NCBI GenBank assembly: GCA_965214335.1
Contig: CBDCBO010000014.1
Span: 558,001-622,000, forward strand
DNA: 64,000 nt
Direction of reading: 5' to 3'
From: Velthaea sp965214335
GTDB taxonomy: Bacteria > Vulcanimicrobiota > Vulcanimicrobiia > Vulcanimicrobiales > Vulcanimicrobiaceae
The notes under the pieces are model-generated. The model did no database searches. It was not told the DNA's origin and saw only the letters and a list, made by a program, of their open reading frames with translations. A program made the position numbers and the translations under genes. Of this stretch, positions 50,523 through 59,449 are shown piece by piece (position 1 is the stretch's first letter; every line of letters starts with the position of its first letter).

Positions 50523-51503
50523 ATGCGAGAGAAGCGCTTCGTTCAGGCGCGCAAACCGGGGTGGAATCGACTCGAAGCGCTCGTCGAGCGGATCGACCGG
50601 CACGGCATGAAAACTCTGGGCGCGATCGATATCGACGATCTCGGGTTGCAGTACCGCGCCACGACCAGCGATCTTGCGATGGCGCAGGCCCGCGGTTACG
50701 ACCAGGCGATCGTCGGTTATCTCAATCGGTTGTGCGCCCGCGCCCACGCCTACGTGTATCTAGGCACGAGCCGGAGCGGCTGGTCGGCGGTCGGACGGTT
50801 TTTCGGGACGACCTTTCCGGCTGAAGTGCGGCGGTCGTGGCTGCCGATCGGTGCGTGCGTGGCGCTGACGAGTATGAGCGCCATGCTGGCCTATGCCGCG
50901 ATCGCCGCCGACCCGGCCAACGCGTACGCGCTCCTGCCGCCGAACGAGATCCCGCATATCACCAAATCTCTGCACGACTCCAACTTCGGTTTCGACCGCT
51001 CGTTCGCGCCACTGGTCTCATCGGAAATCATTACGAACAATATTCGCGTCGCGATGATCGCATTCGCCGGCGGCATGACGTGCGGCGCGCTCACCGTGTG
51101 GATCATCCTACAAAACGGATTGATGCTCGGTGGAACCGGCGCGTTGTTCACGCGTGCGAACGACGGATTGGATTTTTGGGCGACGATCGCTCCGCACGGA
51201 GTGATCGAGTTGAGCGCGATTATGGTGGCGGGCGGCGCAGGACTCTTGCTCGCCGCCGCGATCGTCGCGCCGGGACGCATCCGGCGCGTCGACGCGCTGG
51301 TTCGGAATGGCCGGCGCGCCGGTATCTTGGCGCTCGGTACGGCCGGTTTACTCGTGGTCGCCGGCATCATCGAGGGCTTCGTCTCGCCGCAACGCTTAAG
51401 TCCCGAGGTGCGGATCGGCATCGGCGCCCTAACCGCGATCGCACTGAGCTGCTACATCAGCCTCGCCGGACGCCGCCCCGCTTTCGGGCCGCCCGCAGGA
51501 TAG
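50523..51503 (+). CDS. SpoIIM / DUF95-family membrane protein
   Basis: This 326-residue protein has an N-terminal helical part (REKRFVQARKPGWNRLEALV) and five to six membrane helices with IRVAMIAFAGGMTCGALTVW and PHGVIELSAIMVAGGAGLLL, the SpoIIM family signature. In Bacillus SpoIIM works in engulfment, but homologues are widespread in non-sporulators, commonly with RDD and MoxR-DUF58 genes. Nothing else here shows sporulation. It starts with ATG at 50523, back to back with the RDD gene 43 bases away. Confidence 0.85.
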   Translation: MREKRFVQARKPGWNRLEALVERIDRHGMKTLGAIDIDDLGLQYRATTSDLAMAQARGYDQAIVGYLNRLCARAHAYVYLGTSRSGWSAVGRFFGTTFPAEVRRSWLPIGACVALTSMSAMLAYAAIAADPANAYALLPPNEIPHITKSLHDSNFGFDRSFAPLVSSEIITNNIRVAMIAFAGGMTCGALTVWIILQNGLMLGGTGALFTRANDGLDFWATIAPHGVIELSAIMVAGGAGLLLAAAIVAPGRIRRVDALVRNGRRAGILALGTAGLLVVAGIIEGFVSPQRLSPEVRIGIGALTAIALSCYISLAGRRPAFGPPAG

Positions 51504-51684
51504 CGGGGCGCGCCAAACCGGCGCGACGTGCGCTGCCCGGCGAGGCGGTCGAGCCCCGGGCTGCCATGCCATTGAAGTGCCGGAGGGCGTGGAATGTGGT
51601 GTACGAGACGCCCGAACTATGGGGCCCGACCGTCGCGGCGTCGATCCCAGCGAGAGTGAGAACGTCAGTACCGAAAGCTCCAGC

Positions 51685-53406
51685 ATGCTCCGGCAACCGG
51701 CCTCGATCGGCGAACGTCGCTTATCGCGCGGCTTGATCGGACTGCTGCTGATCGCATCGACCGTCGCGGCGCCGCTTTACCGGCACGTATGGTCGACCGC
51801 GGCGTTTTTTATTCCGGCCTTCGCCGGGACGACGGGAACGATGGATGCCCTCGCTGCCGCTCTTCTCTTCAGCTTGTATCAAATCGACGGCTCGCGGGCG
51901 TTGCTCGCAACGGCCGTCGCGTACTCGATCAACGCCGTGCTCATCGGCCCCTATGCGCTCACCTTTCCCGGCGTCGTCGATGCGCACGGCTTTATCGGCA
52001 ACGAACAAAGTGCCGCTTGGTTATGGCTCGTCTGGCACGGCACGTTCGCGCTGATCGTTGCTGCCGGAACGCTGATGGCGCGGCGGATCGATGCCCCCGC
52101 CCACCGCGCGAGTCATATCGCCCTAAGCCTCGTCGGCTGCATCTTGTTCGCCGCCTGCGCCACGCTGGCCGTAACGGCGGGGCGCGCCGCGTTGCCGCAA
52201 CTGGTTCACCACGGTAGCTTTTCGCTATTCTTTACGCTGCTGTCGCTGACGGCGACGGCCGCGAACATCGTGGCCGTCCTGGTGCTGCTGCGCGTCGAAG
52301 CCGAACTTTCTCGCCTCTCCGTATGGCTGATGGCTGCCCTAATGGCAGCCGCGCTCGATACCGGCCTCAATACCATCTCGCCGGTTCGCTTCAGCTTGAC
52401 TTGGTACGTGGGAAAACTCGAAACGTTCGTGAGCGCCGGCATCGTTCTCGTCGCGTTGCTAGCGGCCTGGTCGGCGTTATACGCCCGGTCAACGGTGCTC
52501 GCCACCCGGCTCAACCGCACGCTTGCCGACAGCCGGCGATTACAAGACCGCCTTACCCGAGAACACGAGATCGCCGCCGCGCTCCAGCATGCCTCACTGC
52601 CGAGCGTGCTGCCCGCGCTCGACGGCATCGCACTGCACGCGACCTACCGGCCGGCCTTAAGCGATCTTCAAATCGGCGGCGATTGGTACGATGCCTTTGT
52701 GATGCCGGATGGGCGGCTGGCCATCACCATCGGCGATATCGCGGGCCACGGCTTGGCGGCGTCGATCATCATGAGCAAGCTGCGCCAATCGCTACGGCTC
52801 GCAGCGCATCTGTCGCCAGATCCCAACGCGATGCTGGCGGTGGCCGACACGGCGCTGCGTACCGAACATCCGGAAACGATCGCAACGGCATTTGTGGCGT
52901 TGCTCGAGCGTTCGTCGGGTGAGCTGCGCTGGGCTTCGGCCGGCCATCCGCCTCCCATGCTCCGCCGCCGCGACGGCAGCATCTTCGAATTGGACCGGCC
53001 GGCGCCGCCGCTGGGCATTTTCGACGCGGACGCCGTACCGGCCAGCGTAACGTTCCTGGAACCGGCGACCTTGCTCGTGGCCTACACCGACGGTCTCGTT
53101 GAATCCGGCAAAGACCTTATCGGCGGTCTCGCGCTACTGCGCCGGGTGCTGACCGACGCCGCGATCGTCAGTGCCGCCGATCCGGCGACGTCACTGTTCG
53201 AAACGCTCGTCGGCACGAACGCCTGCGACGACGTTTCGGTAATCACGCTGGCCTATAGCCAAGCAACGGTGGCCAACGGCAGCCGGTATGCGGGCCAGGC
53301 ACCGCCATCGACGCGTATTCCGCCGTTGGCGGACGATTTTGCCGCCGGCGCCGGGCGGTCAACGCTCCACCGGGGAGCGCGGCCGGCCGACCCGGCAACG
53401 TCTTAG
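51685..53406 (+). CDS. MASE4 membrane sensor with SpoIIE-type PP2C phosphatase
   Basis: This protein of about 573 residues has eight membrane helices in a MASE4-like sensor (FFIPAFAGTTGTMDALAAAL, YALTFPGVVDAHGFIGNEQS). A short coil and a SpoIIE-type PP2C domain with all metal motifs follow: LQIGGDWYDAFVMPDG, ITIGDIAGHGLAAS, VAYTDGLVES and CDDVSVITLA. It dephosphorylates Ser/Thr on proteins, typically anti-sigma-factor antagonists. None is encoded nearby. ATG 51685 starts close to the membrane domain; in-frame starts at 51577 and 51619 are possible. Confidence 0.85.
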   Translation: MLRQPASIGERRLSRGLIGLLLIASTVAAPLYRHVWSTAAFFIPAFAGTTGTMDALAAALLFSLYQIDGSRALLATAVAYSINAVLIGPYALTFPGVVDAHGFIGNEQSAAWLWLVWHGTFALIVAAGTLMARRIDAPAHRASHIALSLVGCILFAACATLAVTAGRAALPQLVHHGSFSLFFTLLSLTATAANIVAVLVLLRVEAELSRLSVWLMAALMAAALDTGLNTISPVRFSLTWYVGKLETFVSAGIVLVALLAAWSALYARSTVLATRLNRTLADSRRLQDRLTREHEIAAALQHASLPSVLPALDGIALHATYRPALSDLQIGGDWYDAFVMPDGRLAITIGDIAGHGLAASIIMSKLRQSLRLAAHLSPDPNAMLAVADTALRTEHPETIATAFVALLERSSGELRWASAGHPPPMLRRRDGSIFELDRPAPPLGIFDADAVPASVTFLEPATLLVAYTDGLVESGKDLIGGLALLRRVLTDAAIVSAADPATSLFETLVGTNACDDVSVITLAYSQATVANGSRYAGQAPPSTRIPPLADDFAAGAGRSTLHRGARPADPATS

Positions 53407-53471
53407 GCCGATTCGATGCCTTCGAGCACGGCGCAGCTGACGCGGGCGGCGTACAGTGGCGCTCTTGCCCG

Positions 53472-53498
53472 ACCGGGCTCAACCGGATGATGCCCGGT
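53472..53498. terminator. Hairpin between convergent genes
   Basis: ACCGGGC (53472-53478) and GCCCGGT (53492-53498) form a 7-bp stem with a 13-base loop, placed between the stops of the phosphatase gene (53406) and the DUF58 gene (53505). Confidence 0.45.
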
Positions 53499-53504
53499 TC
53501 GCGG

Positions 53505-54824
53505 CTACAACGCGCCACGGCTCTTGATATCGACGTAGGCATCGATGACGGCCAGCGTTAAGTCGCCGGCCGGGACGTCGATCACCCCGATGCCACGGTC
53601 GCGCAATAGGGCAACGGCCCGCGTTCGTTCGGCAGCGAGCTTGGTGGCGATGCTGGCCCGATAGCCGGCGGAGGCCCGATCTACCGTTTGTTCGCGCGCC
53701 GCGTCGAGCGCGGCATCGTTCATGAGCACCACCAGCACCAGATGCTGCGGCACGAGCAATGCCAGCGCCGCGAGCACCGCGCCCGAGGCGACCGGGTCGA
53801 ACAGGTCGGTGAACAGCACGATGAGCGTCCGCTTGCGGCAGCGACGGCGTAACTCGAGTGCTGCCCGTTCGTAATCCGCCTCCTCAAAGTGGGGCTCCAG
53901 ATCGGTTAGCGCATCGGTCAACGCGGCCGTCTGCGTGGCCCCGGCGCGCGGCCCCACGGCGGCAAGCGTCGTGGCGGCAAAGGCGTGCAAACCGACGCGG
54001 TCGGCCGCCCGTTGGGCGACCGCCGCGACTCCCAGCGCCGCCGAGACGGCATAGTCGAGCTTGCGACGGTCGCCGAGCCGTGCGCTCATCAGCCGGCCGG
54101 CATCGAGCGCAATGACGATCTGCTGACTGCGCTCGACCTCATACTGCGTCACCATCGTATGTCCACGACGCGCGCTGGCTTTCCAGTCGATCGCCCGGAA
54201 CGGATCGCCGGCGGTGTAATCGCGCAGGCTCTCAAATTCGGTTCCGGCACCCCGGCGGCGAACGCGGCGCAACCCCGCGTCGATCAACCGCGTACGCAGC
54301 GCCACGTCGCCGTTCCGGTCGAGCATCGTGCCGGGCCGAATGCGGATCGGTGTGGCTACGCCGACCCGCACGCGCCGGCGCACCAAACCCAGCGGCGATT
54401 CGTACCACCCGAACGCCACCCCGACTGTCGTCCGCCCGCGCTCGAGCGGCGTGAACGCGATCCGCGCGCAGCCGTCGGCGTGCGCCGCTACCCAGACCCG
54501 GGCGGGCGCCACCGCTACCGCCAGCTTGGCCACCGGCGCTTCAAACACGGCGAACCGCACCGCAACCGCGCAGCGATTGGTCAACGTGTACGTGAAGACG
54601 TCGGGACGCGCGAGCGCGAGATGCTCGGGCACGGTCCGAACGATCTGGAGCGGACGCGCGAGCAGCCCAGCGTCGCCCACCAACGCCGCCGTCATGACCA
54701 GCGCGACACCAATGGCGACGTCGGGCCAAGGAACAACGAGTGCGAACAACCCGCCGATAACCCCCAAAGCGGCCAGTGCCGCGGTGCCGCGCGGTCCGAT
54801 CCATACCGGCGGCCGCGCGTTCAC
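53505..54824 (-). CDS. DUF58-family protein of the MoxR cluster
   Basis: This 439-residue protein has two N-terminal membrane helices (TAALAALGVIGGLFALVVPW, VAIGVALVMTAALVGDAGLL). A beta-rich region follows, then the DUF58 motif ESLRDYTAGDPFRAIDWKAS and a vWA-like domain (QQIVIALDAGRLMSARLGDR). It is the usual partner of a MoxR ATPase, whose gene lies directly upstream in the operon and overlaps it by 4 bases (GTGA). Together they are thought to act as a chaperone or assembly system for envelope proteins. Confidence 0.88.
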   Translation of the reverse strand: MNARPPVWIGPRGTAALAALGVIGGLFALVVPWPDVAIGVALVMTAALVGDAGLLARPLQIVRTVPEHLALARPDVFTYTLTNRCAVAVRFAVFEAPVAKLAVAVAPARVWVAAHADGCARIAFTPLERGRTTVGVAFGWYESPLGLVRRRVRVGVATPIRIRPGTMLDRNGDVALRTRLIDAGLRRVRRRGAGTEFESLRDYTAGDPFRAIDWKASARRGHTMVTQYEVERSQQIVIALDAGRLMSARLGDRRKLDYAVSAALGVAAVAQRAADRVGLHAFAATTLAAVGPRAGATQTAALTDALTDLEPHFEEADYERAALELRRRCRKRTLIVLFTDLFDPVASGAVLAALALLVPQHLVLVVLMNDAALDAAREQTVDRASAGYRASIATKLAAERTRAVALLRDRGIGVIDVPAGDLTLAVIDAYVDIKSRGAL

Positions 54825-55777
54825 TCGCGCGGTGTTGCGACTGCAGCCAAGATACGCCGCACGATCAGCGCCGCGTCGAGGCCTTCGAGTTCCGCTTCCG
54901 GCCGCACCAGCAAGCGGTGCTCGAGCACCAACGGCGCGACGCTTTTGACGTCGTCCGACGTTGCGAAGCTGCGGCCGTCGATTGCCGCCGCGGCCTGGGT
55001 AGCTCGTACCAGAGCCAGTGATGCTCGCGGGCTGGCGCCGAGCGCCACATCGGGCGCTTCGCGGGTCGCAGCGATCACGGCATACGCGTAGCCCTGCAGC
55101 GCTTCCGACAGAAACACCGCCCGAACCGCGGTTTGCGCGGCGACGACATCGTCCGCCGTGGCAACGGCCGTGACACCGGCAGCCGCGAGATCGCGGGCGT
55201 CGAAGCCGTCGACGGCTCGGGCGATGAGGGCTCGCTCCTGTTGCGCCGATGGATAAGTGGTCTTCGCGCGCACCAAAAAGCGGTCGAGCTGCGCTTCGGG
55301 TAACGGGTACGTACCCTCGTACTCAACCGGGTTCTGGGTCGCGCAGACCATGAACGGTACCGGCAGCTGCTGCGCTTCGCCGTCGATCGTGGCTTGCCGT
55401 TCCTCCATCGCTTCGAGCAGCGCGGACTGCGTTTTAGGCGGTGTCCGGTTGATCTCATCGGCGAGCAGAAGATTGGTAAAAATGGGGCCGCGACGGAGTG
55501 AGAATGTCGCGCTGCGCGGATCGAAAACCGTGGTGCCCACGACGTCGGACGGCATCAGATCGGGCGTGAACGCGATGCGCCGATAATCGACGCCCAGCAG
55601 CAGCGCCAACATCCGGATGAACAGCGTCTTCGCGGTTCCCGGGACGCCTTCGAGCAGAATGTGACCGCCCGCCAACAACGCGACGAGCACGGCAAAAACG
55701 GTTTGCTCGTTACCGACGACGACGCGTTCGAGGCCGGCCTGTAAACGCCGCGCGACCGCGGTCGCCGAATCCGTCAT
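54821..55777 (-). CDS. MoxR-family AAA+ ATPase
   Basis: This 318-residue protein has Walker A GVPGTAKTLF, Walker B in LLADEINRTPPKTQSALLEA, sensor 1 in CATQNPVEYEGTYPLPEAQL and a C-terminal lid with GASPRASLALVRATQAAA. These are the family's diagnostic segments. The ATG at 55777 is preferred because the helical start (DSATAVARRLQAGLERVVVG) follows; it overlaps the upstream DUF4350 gene by 68 bases, and a GGAG lies before it. It works with the vWA-like DUF58 protein encoded next. Confidence 0.92.
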   Translation of the reverse strand: MTDSATAVARRLQAGLERVVVGNEQTVFAVLVALLAGGHILLEGVPGTAKTLFIRMLALLLGVDYRRIAFTPDLMPSDVVGTTVFDPRSATFSLRRGPIFTNLLLADEINRTPPKTQSALLEAMEERQATIDGEAQQLPVPFMVCATQNPVEYEGTYPLPEAQLDRFLVRAKTTYPSAQQERALIARAVDGFDARDLAAAGVTAVATADDVVAAQTAVRAVFLSEALQGYAYAVIAATREAPDVALGASPRASLALVRATQAAAAIDGRSFATSDDVKSVAPLVLEHRLLVRPEAELEGLDAALIVRRILAAVATPRE

Positions 55778-56909
55778 GGCTCCATTCCCTTCGTACGCGT
55801 TGCGCGAGCCGGGCGCTCGCAACAAATTCGGCATCGGTTGCCGGCGGCTGGATCAACGTTTGGCCTAACTGTCGCACGTCATCACCGGCGGGGCCCGGGC
55901 CGATCCGGGCCGCAATGTCGGCGGCGACCGCCGCGTCGGTCAAGCCGTTGCCGCGCGCGGCGCAATGCAGCGCGTCCGCGGCGAGCGTCGCCGCGGCCGC
56001 CGAACGCGCCTCGATGCGCTCGTAGAGCGCCGCGAGCGCTGCAACGTATTCACCCGACGTCGGTTCGCGCGGCGGCTCGAGGCGCACCGGCGGCGCGCCG
56101 GGCAGCGCGCTGCCCGCGAGCGCCAGCACCCCGGCGACCGCAACGATACTCAGGCCGACCAAGACCGCTACCGGCAACGCGCGATACCAAGGCCGGTCGA
56201 CGAGCGCGCCATGGATCGCATCATCGAACGCGACAATTCCGCCCGGCCGGCCCGGCCGGCCCAGAAGGTAGGCAAGCCGCGCGTTGCCGCCGGCGGTGAG
56301 GTGGGCGTTGGTAAACGGAACGCCGTCGACCGCCGCGAGGATCTCGCCGCGCCCGAGGGCATAACGGACGACGATGTCGCCGTTCGCGTCGGCCAGTTCG
56401 GCGCGCCCCGCATGTTCGACGAGCAGCATCCGATTCGTGCCGGCAGCGGCTAGGCTGCCGACGGCCGCGGCCAGCGGTCCGTTAAGGCCCGCGCGCGATC
56501 CGACATCGGGCAAGAAATAGGGCAGGTGCAGCAATTGGTCTTCACCGGCGCTTAGCCGCGCATTGCGGCCGGCGTACACTAACCGGCCGCCTCCGCGCAC
56601 CCAGGCGGCGAGCGCCGCCAGATCGGCTGGGGTGCGCGCCGACGGATCGTCGCCGGCCGCTGCCGGCTGCGCGGAAATGAGGGTATCGATGCGGCGATCG
56701 AGTTCGATCGGCCGCAGCCGAAAGCGTTCGGCGCTGATGCCTTCCCGCGTCAAGAGCGCCGACCAGGCGCGATAACCGTCGGGCCCATAATCGGTGCTGC
56801 TGAATCGGCCGGCGTCCGGTGCGGCCGGGTGCGCCGTGAAGATCGCGACAGCGCCGAGCACCGCCAACACCACCGCCGCCGCGGCTGTTTGCGCTGCGGG
56901 GCGCTTCAC
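55710..56909 (-). CDS. DUF4350-domain membrane protein
   Basis: This 399-residue protein has an N-terminal helix (AAAAVVLAVLGAVAIFTAHP), then an extracytoplasmic DUF4350 domain (FSSTDYGPDGYRAWSALLTR, ALAAWVRGGGRLVYAGRNAR) that resembles a class I glutamine-amidotransferase fold. A second helix (VAVLVGLSIVAVAGVLALAG) and a cytoplasmic tail follow. It is a standing member of MoxR-DUF58-DUF4129 clusters, with unknown function. It starts with GTG overlapping the DUF4129 stop (GTGA). The C-terminal 20 residues extend into the MoxR gene and may be real or a late stop. Confidence 0.8.
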   Translation of the reverse strand: MKRPAAQTAAAAVVLAVLGAVAIFTAHPAAPDAGRFSSTDYGPDGYRAWSALLTREGISAERFRLRPIELDRRIDTLISAQPAAAGDDPSARTPADLAALAAWVRGGGRLVYAGRNARLSAGEDQLLHLPYFLPDVGSRAGLNGPLAAAVGSLAAAGTNRMLLVEHAGRAELADANGDIVVRYALGRGEILAAVDGVPFTNAHLTAGGNARLAYLLGRPGRPGGIVAFDDAIHGALVDRPWYRALPVAVLVGLSIVAVAGVLALAGSALPGAPPVRLEPPREPTSGEYVAALAALYERIEARSAAAATLAADALHCAARGNGLTDAAVAADIAARIGPGPAGDDVRQLGQTLIQPPATDAEFVASARLAQRVRREWSHDGFGDRGRAAFTGRPRTRRRR

Positions 56910-57544
56910 CGTAGCGCCGGTGCGGAAAAGAAGCGTTCGTACGCCCCGAGCATCCGGTCGAAGAGTTCACGCCGCGGTTCGGCCGCCGCGAACAGGGCCA
57001 CGACCGCATCGCCCGCCAGCGCATCGAAGACCGGGTCGCGCACCAGCCGGCGATATTCTCCCGGCGTGCGCGCCGGATCGTAGGCGACGCGTTCGCGTTC
57101 GTCGAGCGCGCGCACGGCGGACGCGAACAGCAGCGCGGCCGCCTCACGATAGTTGCCGTGCTGCGCGGCGGCGTTGGCGGCAACGCGCAACGTCTGGGCC
57201 GTCGGCGCAGCACCGGGCGACGGCGTGCCGGTAGCCGCGCGCGGTCGCTGACCACGCGTCCGGCGAGCATACGAGCGGACGAGCACGAAAATGCCGAACG
57301 CAACCAGCGCGGATGCCGCCACGATAACGGCAATGCCGATTGCACCGTCGTAGCCGTTCCGCGCGCCCAAGGCCCGATCGATGAAATGCAACACGTCGTG
57401 TAGGCGACCGATGCACCAAGCCCAGAGCGCATCGAGCCATGAGCCGGACGCGGGGGGAGCGACGCCGAGCCGGTAACGCGGATCGGCGACGATCGCGCGC
57501 GCGACCGTGCGCGGATCGCCGTTCGGCCAAGCGGGCACGGTCAA
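56906..57544 (-). CDS. DUF4129-domain membrane protein
   Basis: This 212-residue protein has one central membrane helix (GAIGIAVIVAASALVAFGIF) preceded by an extracytoplasmic segment and followed by a linker. The C-terminal DUF4129 helical domain contains HGNYREAAALLFASAVRALD and AYDPARTPGEYRRLV, the typical TPxE(Y/F) motif. It starts with TTG overlapping the upstream gene stop (TTGA). It belongs to the MoxR cluster. Confidence 0.85.
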   Translation of the reverse strand: MTVPAWPNGDPRTVARAIVADPRYRLGVAPPASGSWLDALWAWCIGRLHDVLHFIDRALGARNGYDGAIGIAVIVAASALVAFGIFVLVRSYARRTRGQRPRAATGTPSPGAAPTAQTLRVAANAAAQHGNYREAAALLFASAVRALDERERVAYDPARTPGEYRRLVRDPVFDALAGDAVVALFAAAEPRRELFDRMLGAYERFFSAPALR

Positions 57545-58482
57545 GATCGCGCGGCCGGCTCCTGTGCTGCAAGCAGTAAATCATAGCCTTCGCGCCGGAC
57601 CCGCACGTCGATTGCGTACAATACGGCAAACGTCGTGACGACGGCATTGAGCGCGACACCGCCGATAACGGTGACAACGGGATCGAGCGCGCTCAGATGC
57701 GTAAGCGCAGCGAGCGTAGCGCCAATGGCCGTTATCACGAAGAAGCCGACGAGCGAAACGGCGAAAACGACGACGGCAACGAGCGCCGACCGCCAGAAAA
57801 CGGCCGGACTCAGCGTTCGGCGCAAACTGCGCGCGATGCCGCGAATCGGATTTGCGTCCTCGAGCGCGATCGACACGTACGTCATCTGCACGACGAAATA
57901 AAATAAAATAGCAAATGCTACTATCGCGAGCATGGCAACGATAGCTAGCGCAATGCTCAGCGGTCGCGCCGCCCCGCCGACCGCACCCAGCGCCAGCACG
58001 AGCAATAACGTTACAATCGACACAACGATGCCGATCACGAAGGCAAACGCGACGAACAGCACGGAGGCCGCGAGTTGCGCCGGCCAGCGGCGCACGGCTT
58101 CGCGATACACGGCGCGCACCGACGGAAGCCGGCCGGCATACGCCTGTGCGACGGCAATCATACAGGCCGTTGCCGAAAGCGAGCTTAAAATCCAGCTCGC
58201 GATCACCAGCGCCGCGGCCGTCGCACCGAATCGATTTTTGGCCGACAACGTGCTGAGCAGGGCGCGCTGTTCGTCGGCATGACCGGGTGGCAGCGCGAGT
58301 ATCTGTTGGATGTCGGCGACGAAGCCCAGCGTTTGCGGTTGGGCTGCGAAACCCAGGACCGCAAGCGGAATCGCCACGAGCGCTAATATGAGCGTGAGGA
58401 CAGCGAATCGCTTGACGAATAAGGTGACGGCCCGGTCCAAAATTTCGCCGATCGTCAGCGGGCGCAAATCGGGGTGTATCAC
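57541..58482 (-). CDS. Polytopic membrane protein heading the MoxR cluster
   Basis: This protein of about 313 residues has six membrane helices. The N-terminus (IHPDLRPLTIGEILDRAVTL) is the family marker: LRPLxxGEILDRAxxLYRxxF proteins resemble the membrane domain of glycerophosphodiester phosphodiesterases. NPIRGIARSLRRTLSPAVFW is a second conserved segment. It is common in front of DUF4129-DUF4350-MoxR-DUF58 genes; the role is unknown. The GTG at 58482 gives the conserved N-terminus directly. Confidence 0.75.
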   Translation of the reverse strand: MIHPDLRPLTIGEILDRAVTLFVKRFAVLTLILALVAIPLAVLGFAAQPQTLGFVADIQQILALPPGHADEQRALLSTLSAKNRFGATAAALVIASWILSSLSATACMIAVAQAYAGRLPSVRAVYREAVRRWPAQLAASVLFVAFAFVIGIVVSIVTLLLVLALGAVGGAARPLSIALAIVAMLAIVAFAILFYFVVQMTYVSIALEDANPIRGIARSLRRTLSPAVFWRSALVAVVVFAVSLVGFFVITAIGATLAALTHLSALDPVVTVIGGVALNAVVTTFAVLYAIDVRVRREGYDLLLAAQEPAARS

Positions 58483-58523
58483 GTGCGCCAAGCGTTCGGA
58501 TGGGCAAGCGCGAAATCCCACGC

Positions 58524-59153
58524 ATGCAGATAGGAACGGTCGCCGCGCTCTGGCGTTACCCGGTCAAAGCGCTGGCGGCCGAACCGCTCGCGCGCGCAAC
58601 CGTCGAAGCCGGCGGCTTTGCCGGCGATCGGGCGAGCGCCCTCATCGTGCGTTCAACCGGCCACGCCCGCAGCGGTAAGCCCTTGCGCGGTAAGGAGCAC
58701 CACCTGTTGCACACGGTCGCGACGCCGCAAGCGGCACGCGCCATCGCGAGCCGAGCCGGCATCGACATCGAAGCTCGCACCGATGCCGAACATTACTTCG
58801 ATGCCCGGCCCATTTCACTCGTGTTCGATTCGTGGCTCGGCGACGTCGAAGCACTCGTCGGATATGCGCTCGATCCGCTGCGCTATCGGCCCAACATCTT
58901 CGCCCGTGCGGCCGCCGATTTCAGCGGGCGCGAAGACGCACTCGTGGGCGCCCTCCTGCTACTGGGCGACACCGCGTTGCGCGTGGTCGAGCCGATCCGG
59001 CGCTGCGTCACGACGACGTACGACGTCGGCAGCGGCGAAAGCGATCCGGCGGTGTTGCAGACCGTGGCGCGGCACCGCTCGAACGTCGTCGGCGTGTATT
59101 GCGTGGTCGAACGACCGGGGACGATCGCCCCCGACGACCCGATCGTGCGCTAG
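58524..59153 (+). CDS. MOSC-domain protein
   Basis: This 209-residue protein begins IGTVAALWRYPVKALAAEPL, the MOSC N-terminal beta-barrel motif, and contains RPNIFARA and a conserved cysteine in VEPIRRCVTTTYDV, the residue that binds sulfur or molybdenum cofactor in this family. MOSC proteins transfer sulfur to metal centres or reduce N-hydroxylated compounds when bound to Moco. ATG 58524 is used; an in-frame start lies 24 bases upstream. It is divergent from the MoxR cluster and convergent with the anti-sigma gene. Confidence 0.85.
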   Translation: MQIGTVAALWRYPVKALAAEPLARATVEAGGFAGDRASALIVRSTGHARSGKPLRGKEHHLLHTVATPQAARAIASRAGIDIEARTDAEHYFDARPISLVFDSWLGDVEALVGYALDPLRYRPNIFARAAADFSGREDALVGALLLLGDTALRVVEPIRRCVTTTYDVGSGESDPAVLQTVARHRSNVVGVYCVVERPGTIAPDDPIVR

Positions 59154-59203
59154 ACCCGTTGCCCGGCCCGCGACCACCGGACGGGCTCGATCACGGAGCG
59201 GCG

Positions 59204-59449
59204 TCAATCGCGCTCGCGTTTCCAGGCACGGAACACTTCGAGCAGGCGCGTGCGACCGGGGGCGGGGACGACGGCCGCGTCGGGCCGGCCCAGCGTGTCT
59301 TGGGTGGCGCGCATTTGGCGCAAATATTCCGTACAGCCGTCACATTCCGTAAGGTGGGATTCGAGCCGCGCCACATCCGCCGGAGCGAGGGTGCCTTCAA
59401 GATAATCCGTCGTGATTTCGACAAGTTCGATGCAATCCAAATCAGGCAT
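59204..59449 (-). CDS. Zinc-finger anti-sigma factor (ZAS / zf-HC2)
   Basis: This protein of about 81 residues has the zinc anti-sigma motif with His and Cys ligands (LESHLTECDGCTEYLRQMRA) preceded by a helix with CIELVEITTDYLEGTL. It has no membrane helix, so it is a soluble, probably redox- or zinc-responsive anti-sigma factor. The ATG shares bases with the sigma-factor stop (TGATG), ensuring stoichiometric translation. Confidence 0.85.
   Translation of the reverse strand: MPDLDCIELVEITTDYLEGTLAPADVARLESHLTECDGCTEYLRQMRATQDTLGRPDAAVVPAPGRTRLLEVFRAWKRERD

Noticed and set aside
50523..51503. SpoIIM and SpoIIE-like genes as evidence of sporulation
   Set aside because: Both families are common in non-sporulating bacteria and no other sporulation gene is present in the window.
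53985..55091. Plus-strand 368-codon frame across the DUF58 and MoxR genes
   Set aside because: Antisense to two genes with full sets of conserved motifs; translation has no recognisable domain.
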